Assembly (NCBI GenBank): GCA_938009055.1
Contig: CALLIO010000156.1
Span: forward strand, 1-5,824
Reading direction: 5' to 3'
Length of the DNA: 5,824 bases
DNA from: an uncultured Altererythrobacter sp.
GTDB lineage: Bacteria > Pseudomonadota > Alphaproteobacteria > Sphingomonadales > Sphingomonadaceae
Program-made: the position numbers and the translations under genes
Notes under the pieces: generated by a model
What the model was told of the DNA's origin: nothing
Database searches by the model: none
The model's input: the letters and a program-made list of their open reading frames with translations, nothing else
Shown here: in pieces, positions 1 through 4,117 of the stretch
Numbering within the stretch: position 1 is the first letter of the stretch
Layout: the number at the start of each line of letters is the position of its first letter

Positions 1-15
1 CTTGGTGCTTTTTCA

Positions 16-21
16 AAGGAG
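16..21 (+). promoter_or_regulatory. Ribosome binding site of the LuxR-type gene
   Basis: AAGGAG lies 8 bases before a GTG codon at 30. This site decides the start: the nearby ATG at 25 is in another frame and only 3 bases from the site, while GTG at 30 opens the frame that carries the LuxR-type DNA-binding domain. Confidence 0.75.
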
Positions 22-29
22 TTGATGTC

Positions 30-788
30 GTGCAGACATCAAAATGTGGGGATTTGGCCCAAGTGTTTCCCCGGTCAAAAGACCGCATTTCACTGAAAAG
101 CGAAATGCGTCCTTTGGGTGTGGTCCGCAACTTGTTGGCACTTTCCAAAGCTCACGGATCCAATTCTATGAGCTACCACTTCTCTCCACTCTATTCGTCG
201 CTCAAATTAACAGAGCCCTATTTGTATTTTTCTGCGGGAAAGGCCCTTCCGCGCAACAAGATTCCGCAAGAATTTGTCGAGGCGATTGGACGTTATCACG
301 ACTTTCTCATTCGAGAGGGCGCCCCACGCTCGTTTAGTTCGGTTGTTCCCACTTTTAGGAAAGTCGCGCCCGAGATCACTGAAGCAATCTGGAACTTTGC
401 CAACAGCAGGGGGATAGCGGACGACTATATGATTCCCGTCTTCGGCCCATTCGATACCAAGGCTGTGATCAGCTTTGGTTTTCCTGTTCTAACCGACGAC
501 GTTGACCCTGCGGCGCTCAAAGAACTGGTCAAGGAATCGACCAATGCCCACAACGAGATCGTCCGTTACTTTGGCAAGTCGGATCGAAACGTCGAGCTCT
601 CGCAACGCGAACGTTCGGTTTTGGCCTGGATTGCCAAGGGCAAATCGAACAACGATATCGCGACAATCTTGGATATCACGCCCAGTTCGGTGGACACTTA
701 CACAAGACGCATCTTTAAAAAGCTTGGCGTGAATGATCGCATTTCCGCCTCAATGCAGGCCCTTAAGGAAGGGGTTCTTGACTCCTAG
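30..788 (+). CDS. LuxR-family transcriptional regulator with degenerate autoinducer-binding domain
   Basis: This is a 252-residue cytoplasmic DNA-binding regulator. Residues about 188-250 form a clear LuxR-type helix-turn-helix: LSQRERSVLAW, then GKSNNDIA, then a recognition helix with SSVDTYTRRIFKKLGV. The usual conserved Glu (194), Leu (198) and Gly (204) are present. Residues about 60-165 resemble an autoinducer-binding domain, best seen in RGIADDYMIPVFGPFDTKAVISFG split around residues 127-150. By-eye alignment puts Asp132 where the family has a nearly invariant Gly, and the usual Asp-Pro and Trp of the acyl-homoserine-lactone pocket are not recognisable (GAPR at 97-100). No synthase gene is in view, so it is at best a LuxR solo. 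Length is normal for the family. The start is GTG with a good ribosome site; the promoter lies outside the window. The DNA is AT-richer than its neighbours. The DNA-binding assignment is firm; the ligand, if any, is unknown. Confidence 0.88.
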   Translation: MQTSKCGDLAQVFPRSKDRISLKSEMRPLGVVRNLLALSKAHGSNSMSYHFSPLYSSLKLTEPYLYFSAGKALPRNKIPQEFVEAIGRYHDFLIREGAPRSFSSVVPTFRKVAPEITEAIWNFANSRGIADDYMIPVFGPFDTKAVISFGFPVLTDDVDPAALKELVKESTNAHNEIVRYFGKSDRNVELSQRERSVLAWIAKGKSNNDIATILDITPSSVDTYTRRIFKKLGVNDRISASMQALKEGVLDS

Positions 789-1083
789 GCTGCGCGCAGA
801 GTGTTTAAGGACAACGGTGCCCCGCTTCCCATTTCCTACATCGCCAAGCGCCGATAGCTTCGTTGCTGGCTCTTTGAAAATTGAATTGGCGGCAATCCTA
901 CATAAGGCGAAATGGGTGTCTTTGCCCTAAGGATGCACTTCATCAACTTGCATCAGGCGCAAGTCAGATAAGCCTCTGATAGAAAACATAAACGCATGAT
1001 CGTCACGCTGCGAATCGCAAGCGCTTGTTCGATAGGGAATAAGGCAAGAAAACCGCCGGTAAGACGCCCAGCTCTAGGCGCTA
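789..1083. other. Intergenic region with small inverted repeats, no convincing gene
   Basis: This is about 295 bases between the stop of the LuxR-type gene and the stop of the small membrane gene on the other strand. Short open frames here have no ribosome site and no recognisable protein. A 10-base palindrome (790-799) follows the LuxR stop but lacks a T-tract, so I do not call it a terminator. Further on are ACTTGC/GCAAGT arms (946-951 and 959-964), TCAGA/TCTGA arms next to them, and the overlapping palindromes at 1009-1027. The region may hold operators or the 3' ends of two converging transcripts. Confidence 0.6.
1009..1027. promoter_or_regulatory. Two overlapping palindromes, possible operator
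   Basis: TGCGAATCGCA (1009-1019, five-base arms around one central base) overlaps by two bases with the perfect 10-base palindrome CAAGCGCTTG (1018-1027). The first contains a GANTC methylation-type site. The pair lies outside any gene. A role as a protein-binding site is inference; no nearby promoter can be assigned with confidence. Confidence 0.3.
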
Positions 1084-1263
1084 TTAGCCCGCTTTTTGGC
1101 CCTCGCCGCGGTCCGCATCGCGCTTCGCCACAACGTAGGAATAGATAAGGCCAACCATCAGCACCAATCCGCTGCTGCCTGCCACAAAGGTGGATTGGAA
1201 AATCGTTGCGATCACGATCAGCACAACCGCTGCGATCAAAGTAGCAAGAATGGTTTTCGACAT
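1084..1263 (-). CDS. Small two-helix membrane protein of unknown function
   Basis: ATG (1263-1261) to TAA (1086-1084) encodes 59 residues. It begins MSKTILATLIAAVVLIVIA and has two hydrophobic segments, residues about 4-22 and 27-46 (VAGSSGLVLMVGLIYSYVV). A short charged tail starting AKRDADRGEG follows. Lys3 on one side and Lys47, Arg48 and Arg52 on the other suggest both ends lie in the cytoplasm, making a helical hairpin in the inner membrane. A weak GGGG-type ribosome site sits about 8-11 bases upstream. It runs in the same direction as the SDR gene but is separated by 140 bases and a hairpin, so it probably has its own promoter or is read through. I do not recognise the family. A real gene is favoured by the clean membrane topology, sensible codon use and position in otherwise gene-free DNA. 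Confidence 0.72.
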   Translation of the reverse strand: MSKTILATLIAAVVLIVIATIFQSTFVAGSSGLVLMVGLIYSYVVAKRDADRGEGQKAG

Positions 1264-1376
1264 GAAGAGCGCCCCACTTGTCTGTGTCGCCGCAGTGCTG
1301 CCGCCCTGCCCGACCGTTGTATCTACTTAGGGCGCTAGTCGGAAAATCTTAACAAATTCTGCTCGCGCGATTTTAA

Positions 1377-1399
1377 CGCGCCTTAAGGAACCAGGCGCG
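1377..1399 (-). terminator. Hairpin just after the SDR gene, weak intrinsic terminator
   Basis: CGCGCCT and AGGCGCG form a perfect 7-bp stem with a 9-base loop, beginning 3 bases after the SDR stop on the minus strand and followed by TTAAAATC. The stem is strong but the T-run is poor, so termination may be partial. The left arm on the plus strand (1377-1381) can also pair with GCGCG at 1365-1369, an alternative fold. Confidence 0.5.
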
Positions 1400-1402
1400 A
1401 TC

Positions 1403-2152
1403 TCACCCTTTGAGCAGACCGCCATCGATCGCGATTTCTTCACCCGTAACATAGGATGCCCGCGGGCTGGCGAGGAAGGCCGCCATTGCTGCAAATTCTT
1501 GCGGATCGCCAATGCGGCCCATGGGAATGGCCTGAAGCGCCTGAGCGCGAAAGGCATTAGGCTCCAGGCCAAGCCGGTCAGCCGTTGCTGCATGCAGGGA
1601 GCGCAGCCTGTCAGTGTCGATCTGGCCGGGCATCAACAGATTGACCGTAATGCCGTCGGCTGCGACTTCCTTGGCAAGCGTTTTCATATAGCCATGAACC
1701 CCTGCACGAATTGTGTTCGATAAGGCCAGTCCGGGGATCGGTTCACGAACACCGGCAGAAGTGATCGTAAGGATACGTCCAAAACCGCTATCACGCATTG
1801 ACGGGATCAAAGCGCGCGTCAGCGTCATCAAGGTCAGCAGCATCGGCTGGAGCGAGGCGAGAACGGCCTCTGCATCCGTTTCTTCCGCGCTGGATGGCGG
1901 CGGACCGCCTGAGTTGTTGATGAGAATATCAACGCCGCCCAGTGTCTTAAAAGCATGGTCCGCGATGTGTTTTGCCGCAGCCGGATCGGCCAGATCCTGT
2001 GCCATCATCGGCCAATCACCATCGCTTTTGCCGCTACGGGATACGCCGAGAATCTTCGCGCCTTCGCTAGAAAGCTCTGCTGCAATGGCCGCCCCTAGGC
2101 CGCGGCTTGCGCCCAATACCAGCGCCCGTTTGCCTGACAATTCGAGATCCAT
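1403..2152 (-). CDS. SDR-family oxidoreductase, FabG-like, with substituted catalytic Tyr and Lys
   Basis: This 249-residue protein has the length of a classical short-chain dehydrogenase. The Rossmann glycine motif GASRGLG is at 14-20, the NNAG-type motif appears as NNSGG at 79-83, and the family's C-terminal VTGEEIAIDGG is at 235-245. The catalytic Ser is present (Ser132 in TSAG). The YxxxK motif reads SNTIR: Ser145 stands for Tyr and Arg149 for Lys. This matches what I recall of a FabG-like subgroup that consistently lacks the standard catalytic tetrad and NAD-motif consensus, so the change is probably a subfamily trait rather than decay. The nucleotide cofactor may still bind, but standard ketone reduction is doubtful; the substrate is unknown. 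The gene starts 24 bases after the PNPOx-like gene with ribosome site GGGAG, so the two are likely co-transcribed. A hairpin follows the stop. Confidence 0.93.
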   Translation of the reverse strand: MDLELSGKRALVLGASRGLGAAIAAELSSEGAKILGVSRSGKSDGDWPMMAQDLADPAAAKHIADHAFKTLGGVDILINNSGGPPPSSAEETDAEAVLASLQPMLLTLMTLTRALIPSMRDSGFGRILTITSAGVREPIPGLALSNTIRAGVHGYMKTLAKEVAADGITVNLLMPGQIDTDRLRSLHAATADRLGLEPNAFRAQALQAIPMGRIGDPQEFAAMAAFLASPRASYVTGEEIAIDGGLLKG

Positions 2153-2160
2153 ATTCTGAA

Positions 2161-2165
2161 CTCCC
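2161..2165 (-). promoter_or_regulatory. Ribosome binding site of the SDR gene
   Basis: On the minus strand GGGAG lies 8 bases before the ATG at 2152-2150, inside the 24-base gap after the PNPOx-like gene. It fixes the SDR start and allows independent initiation within a shared message. Confidence 0.65.
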
Positions 2166-2176
2166 TGTTGATGATT

Positions 2177-2764
2177 TTAAGGAACGACCCATTGCCCGTT
2201 CCAGCCATTATCGCTCGCTTCAAATACCGCGCGGCGATGGCCAGAATTGGCAAGGTAAAGCCAGTCGAGCCGCTCCAGCTCAACCAGCAGCACTGCAAAG
2301 TTTTCGCGCGCTGGGGCGACTTGCTCTTCGCTTGGCTGGATGCCTTGCGCCCAATCGGGAAGGCCCGAAGTGCCCGCATCGCTTGCTGCACCCGGCGCAT
2401 CTTCAACCAGATAGCACCGCCGCGCGAAGGTCGTGCTCGCCTCCCAGGCGGCATCGGCAATCGTGCCTTGGCTTTCGATCCGGCCTATGCCGCGCGCACG
2501 GATTTGGATCTTCGCCTCAGGATTATAGAGCAACACGCTGGCCGGTGCGCCCTCGCTCACCACTGCGCATTTGGGCGAACGGGCGTCGGTATGAAATCGC
2601 AGGCGCCGTGTATCGGGATCATATTCGCGTAGCACCATCACCCGCATATCGCCATCGCTCGTGCCGACCACGGGGGTGTGCATAGGCGTGTGACGGCTCT
2701 TGCCCGCCTCAACAAGGCGAGCGATTGCATCGGCTTTAACGCTATCAAGGGTCTCAAACATCAT
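2177..2764 (-). CDS. PNPOx-like FMN-binding split-barrel protein (Alr4036-like)
   Basis: This 195-residue cytoplasmic protein of the pyridoxamine 5'-phosphate oxidase-like flavin-binding family starts at ATG ATG, so either Met may be used. FMN-binding features are visible: RVMVLR (41-46), FHTDARSPK (57-65, the family's TD.RS.K phosphate-binding motif), PEAKIQIRARG (82-92), and a C-terminal LDWLYLANSGHRRAVF (166-181) followed by a Trp-rich end (GWNGQWVVP). It resembles the Alr4036-type FMN-binding family rather than true PdxH, and full pyridoxamine-phosphate specificity should not be assumed. It is first in a two-gene unit with the SDR. No strong ribosome site is visible; a TTGACT (2798-2793, read on the minus strand) upstream could be a -35 element with a poor -10, which would leave a very short leader. 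The flavoprotein fold is well supported; the substrate is unknown. Confidence 0.88.
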   Translation of the reverse strand: MMFETLDSVKADAIARLVEAGKSRHTPMHTPVVGTSDGDMRVMVLREYDPDTRRLRFHTDARSPKCAVVSEGAPASVLLYNPEAKIQIRARGIGRIESQGTIADAAWEASTTFARRCYLVEDAPGAASDAGTSGLPDWAQGIQPSEEQVAPARENFAVLLVELERLDWLYLANSGHRRAVFEASDNGWNGQWVVP

Positions 2765-2844
2765 TGGTGGATGAGCACGATTGGCAGCCTCAAGTCAATT
2801 CGCGTGCCGTTCTGAGACGCGGTTCATTTAAATATGGAGAAACC

Positions 2845-2869
2845 TGAACGGGAGCCTAAACACTTTGTT
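2845..2869 (+). promoter_or_regulatory. Candidate EcfG-type (general stress) promoter
   Basis: TGAAC, 16 bases, TGTT. The alphaproteobacterial EcfG/SigT consensus as I recall it is GGAAC-N16/17-CGTT, so the spacing fits and each element has one mismatch. Transcription from here would start near 2876 and give a leader of about 95 bases carrying the hairpin at 2910-2925. This is a by-eye match only. Confidence 0.3.
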
Positions 2870-2909
2870 CACATTTGGCTCAGGGCCAAGCCGGTAGAAC
2901 GTTAAACAA

Positions 2910-2925
2910 CATCGACGAATCGATG
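2910..2925 (+). promoter_or_regulatory. Perfect inverted repeat in the RcnB-like gene's leader
   Basis: CATCGA and TCGATG flank a CGAA loop. It could be an RNA hairpin with a tetraloop in the leader, or a protein-binding site. It ends 35 bases before the ribosome site, so it would not hide it directly. Confidence 0.35.
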
Positions 2926-2960
2926 ACAATCAGGGGCCGTTTAGTGGTGGAGCGGCGACA

Positions 2961-2966
2961 AAGGAG
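2961..2966 (+). promoter_or_regulatory. Ribosome binding site that fixes the RcnB-like start
   Basis: AAGGAG lies 7 bases before ATG 2974. It favours this start over in-frame upstream codons (TTG 2875, ATG 2923), which have no such site and would bury the signal peptide 33 or 17 residues inside the protein. Confidence 0.85.
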
Positions 2967-2973
2967 CCGACAA

Positions 2974-3960
2974 ATGACTTTAGCAGATTTCTTGAAAGGC
3001 AGCGCATTATCCGCCCTCGCTGTCACACTGAGCTTTACCGCCCTTCCCGCCGAGGAAGCCGAAGCGGCAGAACTTCTCCCCAATGCGCAGAGCATGGCCG
3101 ATACGCAAAACCTTGCGCAAGATCGCCAGAGCCGCCGCGAGGCACGCCAGTCGAACCGTGGAACGCGCCAAGCCAACCGTCAGAGCAATCGCCAATCGCG
3201 GCAGAGCACCAGGCAGTCAAACCGCGAAACCCGCCAATCGAACCGCCAGAGCAATCGCTCTACTCGGCAGGAAAACCGCCAGTCCAACCGCGCTGTGCGC
3301 CAAGAAAACCGTCAGTCCAATCGCGGCAATCGCCAAACGGCACAGGCTGACGCAGCGCAGCTCCGCCGTTCGGAAAACCGCACGGAGCGCCGTGTAGAGC
3401 GCCGCTCGGGTAACAATGCGAATATCAACAATGTCCGCGCACAATCGCGCACAGAACGCCGCGCTGATCGCAGCATCGCACGCAGCGATCGCCGTGCAGA
3501 TCGCCGGGATACGCGCACAGAACGCCGGGTAGATCGCCGCTCTGATCGCCGGACGGTCAGAAGCGACCGCAGGGCGGATCGCCGCAGCACCTACCGCAGT
3601 GGCTATCGCGATGGTCGCCGCAGTGCCAATTATCGCAACAACCAAAGACGCTGGGATCGCCATGGATGGCGCAAGAGCAGCCGGTACAATTGGTACAATT
3701 ACCGCCGCAGCCACCGGAATATCTTCCGCCTGGGCCGTTACTACTCGCCCTATCGCTACCACCGTTACAACCGGCTGAGCATCGGGTTCTATCTCGACAG
3801 CCTGTTCTTCGGCAGCCGCTATTGGATCAACGATCCGTGGCAGTATCGCCTGCCCGAAGTTTACGGCCCTTATCGCTGGGTACGCTATTATGACGATGTG
3901 GTGCTGGTGAATGTTTACACCGGACAAGTCGTAGACGTCATTCACAACTTCTTTTATTGA
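2974..3960 (+). CDS. Secreted arginine-rich hendecad-repeat protein with C-terminal RcnB-like domain
   Basis: This is a 328-residue exported protein. Residues 1-31 look like a signal peptide (Lys8, hydrophobic core ALSALAVTLSFTAL, possible cleavage near ALPA or AEA, residues 26-31). Residues 56-121 are six contiguous 11-residue repeats with RQSNR..RQ invariant. Residues 136-206 hold five copies of a second 11-residue unit of the form R[TS][ED]RR[AV][DE]R. Residues about 227-266 are rich in Tyr and Arg. Residues about 250-328 resemble the RcnB family: YRLPEVYGPYRWVRYYDDVVLVNVYTGQVVDVI, residues 291-323, and a terminal NFFY. RcnB in E. coli is a periplasmic protein in nickel/cobalt homeostasis, but many alphaproteobacterial relatives have no proven metal role, and I see no His- or Cys-rich metal site. 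The family is usually much shorter; the repeat region is the extra part. The gene appears monocistronic, ending at a strong terminator. Envelope location is a good inference; a polyanion-binding or structural function is speculation. Confidence 0.87.
   Translation: MTLADFLKGSALSALAVTLSFTALPAEEAEAAELLPNAQSMADTQNLAQDRQSRREARQSNRGTRQANRQSNRQSRQSTRQSNRETRQSNRQSNRSTRQENRQSNRAVRQENRQSNRGNRQTAQADAAQLRRSENRTERRVERRSGNNANINNVRAQSRTERRADRSIARSDRRADRRDTRTERRVDRRSDRRTVRSDRRADRRSTYRSGYRDGRRSANYRNNQRRWDRHGWRKSSRYNWYNYRRSHRNIFRLGRYYSPYRYHRYNRLSIGFYLDSLFFGSRYWINDPWQYRLPEVYGPYRWVRYYDDVVLVNVYTGQVVDVIHNFFY
3139..3336 (+). repeat. Six in-frame 33-base tandem repeats (11-residue units, array A)
   Basis: Units start at 3139, 3172, 3205, 3238, 3271 and 3304 and read EARQSNRGTRQ, ANRQSNRQSRQ, STRQSNRETRQ, SNRQSNRSTRQ, ENRQSNRAVRQ and ENRQSNRGNRQ. 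Positions 3-7, 10 and 11 are identical in all six. Codons differ between units: the position-5 serine uses TCG, AGC, TCA, AGC, TCC and TCC. A degenerate partial unit may precede at residues 45-55. Confidence 0.93.
3379..3591 (+). repeat. Second 11-residue repeat family, five units (array B)
   Basis: Units at residues 136-146, 159-169, 170-180, 181-191 and 196-206 read RTERRVERRSG, RTERRADRSIA, RSDRRADRRDT, RTERRVDRRSD and RSDRRADRRST. The middle three are contiguous (3448-3546); a 12-residue Asn-rich insert and a 4-residue insert separate the others. Arg occupies positions 1, 4, 5 and 8, acids positions 3 and 7, Ala or Val position 6. Confidence 0.88.
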
Positions 3961-3991
3961 TCCGAAGCAGATAAATTCGGTCTCCTGACAG

Positions 3992-4030
3992 ACCCCCGCC
4001 TTGCCATCAGGTGATGCGGGGGTTTGTTTT
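3992..4030 (+). terminator. Rho-independent terminator of the RcnB-like gene
   Basis: ACCCCCGC (3992-3999) pairs perfectly with GCGGGGGT (4016-4023), 8 bp, followed by TTTGTTTT. The 16-base loop can form an extra CATC/GATG pairing. It lies 32 bases after the stop at 3960 and before the dioxygenase start, separating the two genes. Confidence 0.88.
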
Positions 4031-4117
4031 GTGGGGCTCCGCAACACGGGCCGACAAAAGGGGCCAATACCACGCCCTCTTGCAGTGTCCCGCGCAATTG
4101 TTAAACGCGATTGTGTT

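Larger units (their letters stand above)
2765..2973. other. Divergent intergenic control region
   Basis: These 209 bases separate the PNPOx-SDR unit (minus) from the RcnB-like gene (plus). They hold an EcfG-like promoter candidate (2845-2869), three GTTCA or TGAAC pentamers at 2822, 2845 and 2867, an AT-rich patch TTTAAATAT near 2827-2835, and a perfect hairpin at 2910-2925. An open frame extends back from the RcnB-like gene through part of this region, but its residues do not look like protein and the signal peptide begins at 2974. Confidence 0.55.

Noticed and set aside
790..799. Palindrome CTGCGCGCAG as terminator of the LuxR-type gene
   Set aside because: No T-run follows and there is no loop; it is too short to call.
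733..930. 65-codon plus-strand frame overlapping the end of the LuxR-type gene
   Set aside because: Out of frame with the regulator, no ribosome site, Pro/Arg-rich with no recognisable features.
1713..2159. Plus-strand open frame opposite the SDR
   Set aside because: It mirrors the SDR codons and has no domain of its own.
2168..2632. Plus-strand open frames opposite the PNPOx-like gene
   Set aside because: The minus strand carries clear FMN-binding motifs over the same bases.
2875..2973. Upstream extension of the RcnB-like protein to TTG 2875 or ATG 2923
   Set aside because: The strong ribosome site and the signal peptide both point to ATG 2974.
3139..3336. CRISPR array from the 33-base repeats
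   Set aside because: Units are contiguous with no spacers, differ in sequence, and are in frame within a coding region.
3962..3980. CCGAA/TTCGG hairpin just after the RcnB-like stop
   Set aside because: Only 5 bp with a 9-base loop and no T-run; the adjacent 8-bp terminator explains the end.
4001..4117. Upstream extension of the dioxygenase to TTG 4001
   Set aside because: It would start inside the terminator hairpin and adds residues unlike the family.
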